Positions 36,373 to 45,174 are shown, counted from the first letter of the stretch. The stretch is DNA of 64,000 nucleotides from Pandoraea capi (GCF_902459735.1 NZ_CABPRV010000006.1:62001-126000); one strand, 5' to 3'. Made by a program: numbers and translations. Notes: generated from the letters alone by a model not told the origin.

Positions 36373-36932
36373 ACGATCAGCGCCTCGCACTTTTCCTTAT
36401 GCTCGGACAAACGGCATCCCGGGAAATGAAAAAGTTGCCCGGGCTTGTCCCTCCGGATCCGTTGCGTGTTTCTGGTTCGCATGATTTGGCCGTCACCATG
36501 CCAGAAACAGTACGCCAAGCCATCGATGCGGCAGAAGTGTATAAGCTTTTTTTTGTCTTCGAGAACTACTTGCGTGACTTCGCCTTAGAAGTGTTGTCCG
36601 GCGATGGTCAGGTTGATTGGTGGCCTAAAGTGCCCAGAGACGTTCAGGAGGAAATCGAAAAGTTGGAGGAGACGGAGGAGGCGAAGAGTTGGATGGCTCT
36701 TGGGTCTCGAGACAAGTTTTCGCTAATGACATATCCGCAGGTTCTCCGAGTGATAGAGAGCTGTTGGAAAAGCGATTTTGAAGAATTGGTTCGCGATAAG
36801 GCGCTGATCCAAGAGGCGCGGATGGCCGGACACCTTCGAAATGCCATCTGTCATATGTCGTCGATACCTGAGGAGGAGGTTGCGCGAGTGCGCCAGGTAA
36901 TGAGGGATTGGTTTCGTCGAATCGCGCCTTGA
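36369..36932 (+). CDS. Swt1-type HEPN domain protein, probable RNase
   Basis: 187 residues from a GTG start that overlaps the preceding stop by four bases. The C-terminal helical region carries R157-N-A-I-C-H162, an Rx4H motif with the polar residue after Arg that marks catalytic HEPN ribonucleases. Upstream helices (VYKLFFVFENYLRDFALEVL and FSLMTYPQVLRVIE) fit the Swt1/HEPN arrangement. HEPN RNases act as toxins or abortive-infection effectors by cutting tRNA or mRNA. Together with the DUF5343-like partner and the neighbouring PARIS genes, a defence role is likely. This is inference from motif and context. Confidence 0.7.
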   Translation: MNDQRLALFLMLGQTASREMKKLPGLVPPDPLRVSGSHDLAVTMPETVRQAIDAAEVYKLFFVFENYLRDFALEVLSGDGQVDWWPKVPRDVQEEIEKLEETEEAKSWMALGSRDKFSLMTYPQVLRVIESCWKSDFEELVRDKALIQEARMAGHLRNAICHMSSIPEEEVARVRQVMRDWFRRIAP

Positions 36933-37267
36933 TTCCGAGCAGTAATCACTCAGTCGGGCTTGCTACGATCGACAACAACCGCACGGTCGCAAGTAACTAT
37001 AGTGGATCTAATCGATCCGGACACTAATTTAGGCGAAAATGCTCGCCATGAAGAGGTGTCTGATGATCAAAAAACGTCATTCTTTCCCCCCCCCCCCCCC
37101 CCGCCCCCTAGTTCAAATCGCATCCATGAGCGAGTAGAGGGGCGTACATGGTCGCCATCGACTAAACGATCTCCCAAGCAAGAGTTTCTCGACCAAATGG
37201 CTGTGCGGAATACGAGGCACGGACTGATCATGATAAACTCACCGCGTTCAAGAGAGACTAAAAAAAT
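36933..37267. other. Spacer with run of 17 C, possible IS remnant
   Basis: 335 bases between the HEPN gene and ariA. The stretch 37000-37080 (GGATCTAATCGATCCGGACA, then GGCGA-aaatgc-TCGCC and ATGAAGAGG) looks like the left end of an IS3-type element, but too little remains to be sure. A homopolymer of 17 C occupies 37086-37102, followed by G and five more C. An open frame here would encode a poly-proline stretch and is not considered a gene. The last 60 bases presumably carry the ariA promoter. Confidence 0.5.
37086..37102. repeat. Homopolymeric C17 tract
   Basis: Seventeen consecutive C, followed by G and CCCCC. It is about 165 bases before the ariA start and not inside a recognised gene. 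Such tracts are prone to slippage and to sequencing error. Confidence 0.9.
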
Positions 37268-38521
37268 ATGTTCAAAATATCTACAATCGATATAAGCGGA
37301 TTTTGGGGTAAATTCAGGGTTGAGTCTGATTTTAATGATAATGTCAACATTATCATTGGGAAAAATGGGACGGGCAAAACAACGTTCATGAATATTTTGG
37401 ATGCTGTTTTAAGTGTTGATCCAGATGGTCTTTATCAAAATGAATTCTCTGAAGTAAAAATAAAATTAAATGATGGGGGGAAAACCAAGACCATTAGGGC
37501 TGTAAAATACGAATCGGAAACTACTCCATTTCCAGTCGTTGACTACTATATTTCGAATCAAAAGTTTAATCTTCCAATTGTAAATATGGACGAAATTCGT
37601 TCATATCCGCTTAGTTTTAGAAGGCGCTCGCTCGAAGAGTCAGCTAAAATTCGCGAGATACTATCGGGTTTGGTTCGACTTGCATCGCTCTCCGTCTATC
37701 GATATCGACTCGATCCCGATGCTGATAGGCGTGAGGCTGGCCGTCAATCAGCCTCTGTGTTATCTCCTGTTGACTCGAGGCTACAAGAGCTGCGCCAAAG
37801 GCTTACTCAGTATCAATTTGAGCTTTCTATCTCGGCTCAGAAGATATCGTCCGATCTTCAGAAAGATGTGTTGATTTCGTTGCTGTATAACCAGGAACGC
37901 AAGGATGGAAACACGTACAATATCAATTTCACTGAGGACGTGGAGCGGCAAAATCTCATTGCGGCATACAGACATTTGGGGTTAAGTGGGAACGACATTA
38001 CCGGGAGAATTCAAAAACACATTTCTGCCGTTGGGAAAACTATCAAGGACATTAAGGATGGCGTGAATAATATTGATTTCGCGCCGCTCGATGCCCGCGT
38101 TCGCACTGGACATGTCATTGAATTGTCCCTGGAAGCAGAAAAACAGACGAAGGCAGTTTATTCTCAGGTCACTCAGTTCCTTGAGATACTAAAAACATTC
38201 ATCCCCGATAAAACCTTCAGCTTCCAAGGCGCCGAGCTCACAGCATCCGGGTCCGGTCCCATTCCCCTTCCGAAACTCTCATCGGGCGAGAAGCAGCTTC
38301 TCATTCTGTTTATCGAAGCGCTGCTGCAAAGACAACAGCCGTATATCTTCCTAGCCGATGAACCTGAGCTATCTCTTCATATCTCGTGGCAGCGGCAAGT
38401 AATTTCGGCAATCATCAAGCTAAATCCTAATGCCCAAGTGATTGTTGCAACGCATTCGCCGGAAATTGCCGGAAAATTCAAGAAATTTATCATTGCTATG
38501 GAGGATATCCTTCATGCATGA
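37268..38521 (+). CDS. ariA: PARIS-type AAA/ABC ATPase AriA
   Basis: 417 residues. Walker A GKNGTGKTT starts at residue 31. The ABC-type signature LSSGEKQ is at 337-343, and the Walker B with catalytic glutamate (IFLADEPELSLH) at 360-371. A switch segment VIVATHSPEIAGKF lies near the C-terminus. This is the AAA_15/AAA_21 architecture of AriA in the Phage Anti-Restriction Induced System, where the ATPase scaffold senses phage-encoded anti-restriction proteins such as Ocr and releases the nuclease AriB. The match in length and gene order, with the DUF4435 gene overlapping by eight bases, supports the call. Codon use is AT-rich, as for acquired DNA. Confidence 0.82.
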   Translation: MFKISTIDISGFWGKFRVESDFNDNVNIIIGKNGTGKTTFMNILDAVLSVDPDGLYQNEFSEVKIKLNDGGKTKTIRAVKYESETTPFPVVDYYISNQKFNLPIVNMDEIRSYPLSFRRRSLEESAKIREILSGLVRLASLSVYRYRLDPDADRREAGRQSASVLSPVDSRLQELRQRLTQYQFELSISAQKISSDLQKDVLISLLYNQERKDGNTYNINFTEDVERQNLIAAYRHLGLSGNDITGRIQKHISAVGKTIKDIKDGVNNIDFAPLDARVRTGHVIELSLEAEKQTKAVYSQVTQFLEILKTFIPDKTFSFQGAELTASGSGPIPLPKLSSGEKQLLILFIEALLQRQQPYIFLADEPELSLHISWQRQVISAIIKLNPNAQVIVATHSPEIAGKFKKFIIAMEDILHA

Positions 38522-39350
38522 ACTTGAATATTCACGCGATGCGTTCAATGCGTTAAGCGCATTTTATCGGTGCGATAAGATATTGTATGTTGAGGGGGAT
38601 GACGACGAATTATTTTGGGCTGCTATTTTTGAGGCGTGTACTGGAGTTAAAGTTGTTGCGGAATCGCTTGGAGGTTCGGAGGAGTTAGATAAGAGAATTT
38701 CTCGGATCATCGAGGACGACCTAGATGTTCTTGCTGCACGTGATGCCGACTATGGTTTGATCAGTGGTAGAAACATCCAAGATCCACGAATTTTATATAC
38801 TTATGGGTATTCTATAGAAAATACGCTATATAATTCGTTGGCGGTTGCTCAAATAGCACGTCTTTGGACTAAAGGGAAAAATAAATCTATTGGTAAAATT
38901 GCCAATGAATGGCTTGATCGTTTCTATTCGATTTTGAATGATATGATTGTGTATGATTTTGCCAATGATTTGCACGATTGCGGCGTTTCTGTGGTCGGCG
39001 ATAGTATTTCAAAGTTTTCGGATAAAGCCAATCCGCATGAGCTCAATGTGACGCAGGTTCAGAAGCATTTGAAATTTTGCGCCCAAACTATCTCTATTGC
39101 GATGCTGAGTGCTGCGGAGAATAAACTGGCCGCTAATGTCCGTCAACGATCTGACTGGCTAAGAGGTCATTTTCTTACATCCGCGATACTTCAGTTTGTC
39201 AGCGCGCAGATAAAGCAGGCGGGGCTTGCAGGGAAGATCTCGTACAATGCGCTATATGTAAGTGCCTTGCAGCAGTTCGAGGCAACCTTCAAAAAGGGAC
39301 ACCCTCACTTCGAATACTATGAGACTGCCGCGAGGTCGGCGGTGTCGTAG
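38514..39350 (+). CDS. ariB: PARIS-type DUF4435 TOPRIM nuclease AriB
   Basis: 278 residues from the ATG at 38514, nine bases after GGAGG and overlapping the ariA end by eight bases. The TOPRIM core is visible: KILYVEGDDDELFW with glutamate 27, and AARDADY with D77 and D79 as the DxD pair. The protein is of the DUF4435 type. In E. coli PARIS, AriB is released from AriA during phage attack and cuts host tRNA-Lys, stopping growth. The same role is inferred here. The main alternative is another OLD-like ATPase/TOPRIM pair, but separate DUF4435 and AAA genes favour PARIS. Confidence 0.82.
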   Translation: MHELEYSRDAFNALSAFYRCDKILYVEGDDDELFWAAIFEACTGVKVVAESLGGSEELDKRISRIIEDDLDVLAARDADYGLISGRNIQDPRILYTYGYSIENTLYNSLAVAQIARLWTKGKNKSIGKIANEWLDRFYSILNDMIVYDFANDLHDCGVSVVGDSISKFSDKANPHELNVTQVQKHLKFCAQTISIAMLSAAENKLAANVRQRSDWLRGHFLTSAILQFVSAQIKQAGLAGKISYNALYVSALQQFEATFKKGHPHFEYYETAARSAVS

Positions 39351-39467
39351 GTCGAACCAACCGTGGTAAGCAGAAGCGGACTTCAATAATGAATCTACGG
39401 TCGAAGCGTCTTAACGGCGCTTCCCGCGGCGTTTGGAGGGAAGGGGATCAGAAGGTACGATCGCCGG
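39351..39467. other. Non-coding stretch after ariB
   Basis: About 120 bases from the ariB stop to the start of the IS remnant. GCGTCTTAACGGCGC at 39406-39420 is a small dyad. No gene seen. Confidence 0.4.
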
Positions 39468-39627
39468 TGACCTGCTCCCCGCGCATAGTACGGTGGCGGT
39501 GTAGGGTCCGTTCCAGAGAGGAGCGGCAATGAAAAAGCGATGCACCGAAGGGCAGATCATTGGCTTCCTGCGAGAGGCCGATGAATTGTTTTTCAGTGAA
39601 TCGTCTTTTTCATGTCCAATCTCCTGA
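39468..39627 (+). pseudogene. Truncated IS3-family transposase orfA with left IS end
   Basis: The ATG at 39529 begins MKKRCTEGQIIGFLREADE, clearly the N-terminus of an IS3-family orfA (MKKRFTEEQIIGFLREAE type). It then leaves homology after about 19 codons and stops at 39627. About 60 bases upstream, TGACCTGCTCCCC at 39468 looks like the terminal repeat of this IS group. The rest of the element is missing. It marks the right edge of the island and shows past transposition. Confidence 0.75.
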
Positions 39628-39883
39628 CTACGTGATTGGACTCTAAATCGCCGCGCTACTCAAATCGGGGGAGACATCTGAACCGCCAGTCGGTCTTTTC
39701 CGTGGCGGTGTTCCGCAATCGTCACGCCGTTGGCCACACATTGTCGCTCGCGGCTCGGCGACGTAATACCGGGTAATACGCGCTTACACATTCGCGACGG
39801 CGCAACGTCAACATGCGTCGCTGCGCATGCGTTTACGACGGTAGATGCCACGCATCTGCCCTCAAATGCCCGGACGATTCACC
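39628..39883. other. Non-coding region, return to core composition
   Basis: About 250 bases between the IS stump and the small lipoprotein gene. GC content rises again here. Frames on both strands are short and lack ribosome sites. Nothing else recognised. Confidence 0.4.
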
Positions 39884-40120
39884 ATGAAATCTCAAACCTT
39901 TTACACATTAGCCGCGTCGCTGCTGTTGGGCGCTTCGCTGTCCGGCTGCGTGGTCGCGCCGGTCGCCCCGGTGGAGCCCGCGACGGTCGCGCCTGCCGGT
40001 GTCGTCTACGTCGCACCCGTCGGCGTCGTGCCGGGTCCCGGTTATTCGTGGCGCTATCACGCGCACTATGGCTGGGGATGGTGGCATCCGCGCTATGGCT
40101 GGCATCGCGGTTGGCACTGA
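39884..40120 (+). CDS. Small putative lipoprotein, Pro/Val- then Trp/His/Gly-rich
   Basis: 78 residues from the ATG at 39884. A signal peptide (MKSQTFYTLAASLLLGASLSGC) ends in the lipobox LSGC, so Cys22 would be lipidated. The mature part is a Val/Ala/Pro-rich stretch followed by a Trp-, His-, Gly- and Tyr-rich tail (HYGWGWWHPRYGWHRGWH). Similar short lipoproteins are common in Burkholderia relatives, with no known function. A longer frame from 39845 exists but would spoil the signal peptide. Confidence 0.65.
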   Translation: MKSQTFYTLAASLLLGASLSGCVVAPVAPVEPATVAPAGVVYVAPVGVVPGPGYSWRYHAHYGWGWWHPRYGWHRGWH

Positions 40121-40242
40121 CGCGATGTCGGGCGCTCGGAAGTGACGCGTACGGTGTCCCTTGCCATGCGTGGCGTCATCAGCCGGTGGCGATCGTGACC
40201 TGTGGCGGACACGGCGGGACGAAGTGGACCAGGCCGGGCGTC

Positions 40243-41691
40243 TCAGGAACTCTGGCTGCCCGGCATTTGCCATCCACCGCCGAGTGCCTTGTAAAGCGCC
40301 ACCGACGCTTGCAGCCGCGCGAGCCGTAACTGCACTTGCAGATCCAGCGCGGTGAACAGCGTGCGCTGCGTGTCGAGCAGCGTCAGCAAGGTATCCGCTC
40401 CGGCGCGGTAACGCGATTGGGCGAGGGTGAATGCCGTGCGCGCTTGCGTCAGTTCGCGTTGCTGTGCGTCCTGCTGACGCTCGATGCCGTCAATGGCGTT
40501 GAGCGAGGCTTCCACGTCGCCGAACGCGGCAACGATCGTCTTCCGGTAATCCGCAAGTGCCGCTTCGCGTTGCGCGACGCGCAGATCGCGCGCGCCCGCG
40601 AGCGCACCGCCATGAAAGATGGGGGCGCTCAGGCTCGCCGCGACACTGTAGATCGGATTCTCCAGCACCGTATTCAGACGCCCACCCGAAAACCCCACGC
40701 CGCCCGTGAGCGAGATCGATGGCAGCATGCGTGCGCGGGCTTCGAGCACGTCGGCATCGCTGGCGGCGAGCACCGCTTCGGCGCGCGCGATGTCGGGGCG
40801 ACGCGTGAGCAGGTCGCTGGGCAACGACGCGACGGCCGCCGGTGCGGTGAGCGCGTCGAGCATCGGCGTGTCCAGCGGCACGTCGCCCAGATGGTGTCCC
40901 GTCAGCACCGCCAGGGTATTTTCACTGTCCGTCGCGTCCTGACGGCGCGCCGCGAGGTTGCGCAGTTGCGCATCGTACAGTCCCTCCTGTTGCGCCAGAT
41001 CCAGCGGACTTGCCTGACCCGCGCGTGCCTGAGCACGAACCAGACGCAGGACCTCCGCCGCAATATCGCGCTGCTGTGTGGCGATGGACGCACGCTCGCG
41101 GGCTGCGGCCAGCGCCAGCCAGAGATTGGCCGCGCCCGCCGTCGCCGTGAGCCGCACCGTATCGCGGTCAAACGCGCTCGCGCGTAATTGCGCCAGCGCA
41201 CTGTCGCGTGCGGCGCGATTCGCTCCCCAGAAATCCAGCTCGTAAGTGGCCGATACGCCTAACGTCAGCGCAGTGCCCGACACGTCGGCATTCCCGCCGA
41301 TGCGGCCCTGCCGTGATGCCGAGGCGTTGCCGTCGAGCGACGGCAGCAGCGATGCGCCCGCAATGCGCGCGAGCGCCTGCGCTTGCCGCACCCGGGCGTA
41401 AGCCGCCGCGACATCCAGACTGTCGCGCGCCGTCATGGCGATCACCCGATCAAGCGATGCGCTGCCGAAAGCCTGCCACCACGCCTGATCGACGGCGTGA
41501 TCGGGCAAGGGCGTAGACGCGCCTGCGCCGCTTTGGAACGCGCTCGGCGTGGCGACGTCGCGGGACGCGGGCGGCTCGTGCAGTGCGCACCCGCTGACGA
41601 CGACCGCAGCACAAACGAGCGTCAGGGAACGCAGCGGCAGCGAGGCCATCGCCTTGCGCAGTACGGGGAGGGAGGTGGGCTTGCAGCGCAT
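40243..41691 (-). CDS. NodT-family outer membrane efflux lipoprotein (OmpQ-like)
   Basis: 482 residues. Signal and lipobox lie around residues 20-35 (LTLVCAAVVVSGC). Two repeated OEP domains follow with the TolC-like helices (DVAAAYARVRQAQALARIAG, ATYELDFWGANRAARDSALA, ARAEAVLAASDADVLEARA). It forms the outer-membrane channel of a tripartite pump. It starts five bases after the macB-like gene. In pyoverdine producers the same trio is PvdR-PvdT-OmpQ, and position beside NRPS siderophore genes supports that parallel role here: export or recycling of the siderophore. Confidence 0.9.
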   Translation of the reverse strand: MRCKPTSLPVLRKAMASLPLRSLTLVCAAVVVSGCALHEPPASRDVATPSAFQSGAGASTPLPDHAVDQAWWQAFGSASLDRVIAMTARDSLDVAAAYARVRQAQALARIAGASLLPSLDGNASASRQGRIGGNADVSGTALTLGVSATYELDFWGANRAARDSALAQLRASAFDRDTVRLTATAGAANLWLALAAARERASIATQQRDIAAEVLRLVRAQARAGQASPLDLAQQEGLYDAQLRNLAARRQDATDSENTLAVLTGHHLGDVPLDTPMLDALTAPAAVASLPSDLLTRRPDIARAEAVLAASDADVLEARARMLPSISLTGGVGFSGGRLNTVLENPIYSVAASLSAPIFHGGALAGARDLRVAQREAALADYRKTIVAAFGDVEASLNAIDGIERQQDAQQRELTQARTAFTLAQSRYRAGADTLLTLLDTQRTLFTALDLQVQLRLARLQASVALYKALGGGWQMPGSQSS

Positions 41692-41696
41692 GGCGG

Positions 41697-43763
41697 TCAG
41701 TCGCTCGCGAGAGCAACGATGGGATCGAGGCGAGCCGCCTGACGTGCTGGCATGTAGCCGAACACGAGGCCGGTCGCGAGGGCGCATCCGAACGCGGCGA
41801 GCATGGCCCGCACGGAGAACACCAGATCGACGCCCCAGAAAATGAGCACCAGTCCGACGGCCAGACCGGAAACGAGGCCCAGCACACCGCCGACGGTCGA
41901 GACCATGACGGACTCCGTCAGGAACTGTCGCAGGATGTCGGTCTGCCGCGCGCCCGTCGCCATGCGGATGCCGATCTCGCGCGTGCGTTCGCGCACGGTC
42001 ATGAGCATGATGTTCATCACGCCGATCCCGCCGACGATGAGCGAAATGGCCGCAATCAGTCCGAGCGTGAGCGTCAGTGTTTGCTGGGCTTCGCTCTGCG
42101 CCTTGAGCGAAGCCGCCTGATTGTAGACCTGGAAGTCCTTCACATGATGGGCTTCGGTGAGCACGCGCGTGATGTCTGCCGCCGTCTCGTCGACCTTGTC
42201 GAGGTCGTGCACGAGCACGGAAATCCACGACAGGTTGGCGGTGCCGAAAACCCGTCGGCTACCGGTGCTGGACGGCACGAGCACCACGTCGTCGTCATTC
42301 GACTGACCGGACGTCGCCCCCTTTTCCGCCAGCACGCCGATGACCTGGAACGGCACATTGTTCACCAGCACGTATTGTCCCAGCGGGTCGACGGGTCCGA
42401 ACAGCTTGGTGCTGATGCGCTTGCCGAGGACCGCGACCGTCGCCAGCGAGCGCACGTCCTGCGGCGTGAAGAAGGTGCCCCGCGACACGTTCCAGTTCAG
42501 CACGTGGGGGGCTTGTTCGGTGACGGCCCACAGGCGCGTGCCGACATCCACATTGGCAGCGCGCACGATGGTCTTGCCCGCGAAGAAGGGCATCGCGATA
42601 TCGACGTTGGGCACCTGCGCGACGAGCGCGGCGTCCGCTTCCGATAGCGTGCCGCCGGGGCCGCGCTCGGTATCGCCGCCCGGCGTCACATACATCCGGT
42701 TGGTGCCGAAACTCGCAATCTTGGCCATGACAGTGCGTTGTGTGCCGGTCCCGATGGCGAGCATCACGATGACCGACGCGACCCCGATGATGATGCCCAG
42801 TAGCGTGAGCAGCGTTCGGAAGCGATTCACGAGCAGGACCTGCCACGCTGCCTGCACTGCCTCGTAGATGTCTGCCCACGGAGACGCCGAGCGCGAGAGC
42901 CCGTGCGCCATTGTGGTCGCGAAGTTTTGCGCGTTCAGCGTCCAACCGGCGCTGTCCGGCGGCGCTGAGGTGTCGGGGGACGGTGGCAGATCGCCCGCGC
43001 TACCGTCGTGCTGCGCCTCGCCGCTATCCGAAACGATCAGCCCGTCGCGAATTTCGATGACGCGGCGCGCCTGTGCGGCGACCCCACGGTCGTGGGTAAT
43101 CAGAATGACGGTGTGACCCGCGTCGGCAAGCTCGCGCAGCAACGCCATGACTTCGGCGCCGCTTCGCGTGTCGAGCGCGCCGGTCGGTTCGTCGGCAAGA
43201 ATGATGCGCCCGCCGTTCATCAGCGCCCGGGCGATGGACACCCGTTGCTGCTGACCGCCCGAGAGCTGGTGCGGACGGTGGTGAATCCGTCCATCCAGTC
43301 CCAGCCGGGTGAGCAGTTCCGTCGCCCGGTGGTGCCGGTCCGCGCGCGACATGCCCGCGTAGACGGCGGGCACCTCGACGTTGTGCAGTGCGTCGAGGGT
43401 ACGGATCAGGTGATAGTTCTGGAACACGAAGCCGAACGCTTCACGGCGCAGCCACGCGAGTTCATCGGCACGGAACGACGCAATGTCCTGACCGGCGAAC
43501 CGGTATTGCCCGGAGGTGGGGCGGTCCAGACAGCCGAGCAGGTTCATCAACGTCGACTTGCCGGAGCCGGAAGCGCCGACGATGGCGACGAATTCCCCGG
43601 CATCGATGCGCATCGAGACGCCGCGCAGTACCTGCGTCGCCGGCGTGCCGCCTTCGCCACCATAGCTGCGGCAGATGTCGACCAGTTCAATCAGCGGGAT
43701 CGCCTGCGAGGCAGGCGCAGGCGGCTCGCCGGATGTCGGCGCAGCATGGGTGTCGGTTACCAC
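41697..43763 (-). CDS. macB: MacB/PvdT-type ABC exporter, ATPase-permease
   Basis: 688 residues from a GTG at 43763 with GGGAGG five bases upstream; the frame stays open much further but that part overlaps macA. The N-terminal ABC domain has Walker A GASGSGKST, signature LSGGQQQR and Walker B ILADEPTGALD. After a linker come the first membrane helix (about residue 310, LLTLLGIIIGVASVIVMLAI), a periplasmic domain and three C-terminal helices with GIRMATGARQTDI. MacB proteins drive export of siderophores, peptides or macrolides from the periplasm through the channel. Its start overlaps the macA stop by seven bases. Confidence 0.93.
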   Translation of the reverse strand: MVTDTHAAPTSGEPPAPASQAIPLIELVDICRSYGGEGGTPATQVLRGVSMRIDAGEFVAIVGASGSGKSTLMNLLGCLDRPTSGQYRFAGQDIASFRADELAWLRREAFGFVFQNYHLIRTLDALHNVEVPAVYAGMSRADRHHRATELLTRLGLDGRIHHRPHQLSGGQQQRVSIARALMNGGRIILADEPTGALDTRSGAEVMALLRELADAGHTVILITHDRGVAAQARRVIEIRDGLIVSDSGEAQHDGSAGDLPPSPDTSAPPDSAGWTLNAQNFATTMAHGLSRSASPWADIYEAVQAAWQVLLVNRFRTLLTLLGIIIGVASVIVMLAIGTGTQRTVMAKIASFGTNRMYVTPGGDTERGPGGTLSEADAALVAQVPNVDIAMPFFAGKTIVRAANVDVGTRLWAVTEQAPHVLNWNVSRGTFFTPQDVRSLATVAVLGKRISTKLFGPVDPLGQYVLVNNVPFQVIGVLAEKGATSGQSNDDDVVLVPSSTGSRRVFGTANLSWISVLVHDLDKVDETAADITRVLTEAHHVKDFQVYNQAASLKAQSEAQQTLTLTLGLIAAISLIVGGIGVMNIMLMTVRERTREIGIRMATGARQTDILRQFLTESVMVSTVGGVLGLVSGLAVGLVLIFWGVDLVFSVRAMLAAFGCALATGLVFGYMPARQAARLDPIVALASD

Positions 43764-44950
43764 TGGAACCTCCCGGCCCCGGCGCGAACGGTGCTCACCG
43801 AGGTAATCAGCGCGTCGCCCTGTTTCAGGCCGTCGAGAACCTCGCCGTCGAGACGATCGCGCAGGCCGATGCGCACCTTGCGCTCGACGGGCTTGCCGTC
43901 GACCAGCACGTTGGCCGTGAAGACCCCCGCCTGCGCGTTGACGGGCACGAGCGGCGTCATCGGGGCGAGCAGCACATTCTTCGCCGAGGCGATGATGAAG
44001 AACACCTGCGCGGTCATCTCCGGCATGAGCACGCCGTCGTCGTTGTCGACGTCGACCAGCACGGTGTAAAGCACGACTTTGCCCGTGCTGCCTGTCGGAC
44101 TCTGCTGTGAAGTATCGGCGCCGCTCTTGTCCAGTGGCGTGGGCGGCGCGGGCAGTACCTGACGCACCGTGCCGTGCCAGCGTCGCGGGCCGGTGTCGGT
44201 CTGCCCGCCGAGGGTGGTGAAGTACACGGGCATGCCCGCTTTCACGTGCCCGATGTCGGCCTCGGAGACTTGCGTCCACACGGTCATGTGAGACAAGTCC
44301 GCGATGCGCATGATGAGCGGGGTCTGATAGGTGGCGTTCAGGGTCTGACCTTCGCGTGCGTCGAGGGAGACCACGGTGCCGGTAATCGGCGCATAGATGC
44401 GCGTGTAGCCCAACTGCGCTTCGTCGCCCTTGAGCGTTGACGTCGCCCCGTTGATCTGGGCATGCAGGTCGTTGATCCTGGCCACCGCCACGTCCAGATT
44501 GGCTTGCGCAGTCTGCACGTCTTCGAGTCGCGTCGCGCCGTCGCTCATCATCTGCTGCTGACGGGCTGCGCGCTGGGCCGCCAGCACACGCTCGGCATGG
44601 GCCTGCGCCAACTGGGCGTGCAGGCTGGCGAGGCTGGCCCGGTCCGCATCGACTTTGGCTTGTTGCACCGCCGGATCGATCTCGACGAGCAGATCGCCCT
44701 TATTGACCCGGGCCCCCGCCTGAACATGCAGACGGCGAATCGCGCCGGACGCCTGTGCACCAACGTCCACGTAGTTTCGCGGACGAAGATTGCCCAGCGC
44801 CGTGACGCTCAGCTCCAGGTTGCCCCGGTTGACGGTCGCGGTTTCCACATGCTCGACGTGTCGAAATATCGTGAACCACAGCACGAATGCCAGAAGTGCA
44901 ACGACAAGGAGGAACAGGGCGCTACGAATTCGCTTCGGTTTGAGTGGCAT
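43757..44950 (-). CDS. macA: MacA/PvdR-type periplasmic adaptor
   Basis: 397 residues from the ATG at 44950 (MPLKPKRIRSALFL, then one membrane helix). An ATG at 45049 is in frame but lies directly next to the likely -10 box, so it is not favoured. Barrel-sandwich and hairpin segments are typical: GNLRPRNYVDVGAQASGAI, VDADRASLASLHAQLAQAHA, YTRIYAPITGTVVSLDAREG. It joins MacB to the outer-membrane channel. It is first in the three-gene leftward operon, under a Fur-type promoter at 45050-45078. Confidence 0.92.
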   Translation of the reverse strand: MPLKPKRIRSALFLLVVALLAFVLWFTIFRHVEHVETATVNRGNLELSVTALGNLRPRNYVDVGAQASGAIRRLHVQAGARVNKGDLLVEIDPAVQQAKVDADRASLASLHAQLAQAHAERVLAAQRAARQQQMMSDGATRLEDVQTAQANLDVAVARINDLHAQINGATSTLKGDEAQLGYTRIYAPITGTVVSLDAREGQTLNATYQTPLIMRIADLSHMTVWTQVSEADIGHVKAGMPVYFTTLGGQTDTGPRRWHGTVRQVLPAPPTPLDKSGADTSQQSPTGSTGKVVLYTVLVDVDNDDGVLMPEMTAQVFFIIASAKNVLLAPMTPLVPVNAQAGVFTANVLVDGKPVERKVRIGLRDRLDGEVLDGLKQGDALITSVSTVRAGAGRFQW

Positions 44951-45049
44951 CTGCTTCGATGGCGTGCACGGCCGAGCCTCATCAGGTCTCGGCACGTCGT
45001 TTGGTGAACGAACGGGTGGTTGGCGAAAGCCGTCACTGACGCGGCGCAT

Positions 45050-45078
45050 AGTATAGAACGATTCTCATTTACAGAGAA
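45050..45078 (-). promoter_or_regulatory. Fur-regulated promoter of the exporter operon
   Basis: On the minus strand, AAATGAGAATCGTTC (45071-45057) is a good Fur-box match and is followed directly by TATACT (45055-45050) as a -10. Iron-loaded Fur would cover the promoter, so export genes should be on only when iron is low. The -35 is weak. Confidence 0.65.
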
Positions 45079-45174
45079 ATCCTATCGTATCCGTCGAGCC
45101 GATAAATTCGAGAAGCCTGTCATATAGATATTACAAAGATGACCAATATTTAGAAGTAAATGAGCAAAATTCGG
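45079..45174. other. AT-rich centre of the divergent siderophore promoter region
   Basis: About 100 AT-rich bases between the two Fur-controlled promoters. No gene or other motif recognised. Confidence 0.4.

Noticed and set aside
36960-37295. Frame encoding a poly-proline protein of 111 residues
   Set aside because: It is created by the C17 run, has no ribosome site and runs into the ariA start. No family resemblance.
35367-39660. Duplicate of the selC 3' end as attachment site
   Set aside because: Looked for a copy of the last 15-25 bases of the tRNA up to the IS stump and beyond and found none. No integrase gene either.
43764-44279. Upstream extension of the macB frame
   Set aside because: It lies fully inside macA in another frame and gives Arg-rich nonsense. 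The GTG at 43763 has a good ribosome site.
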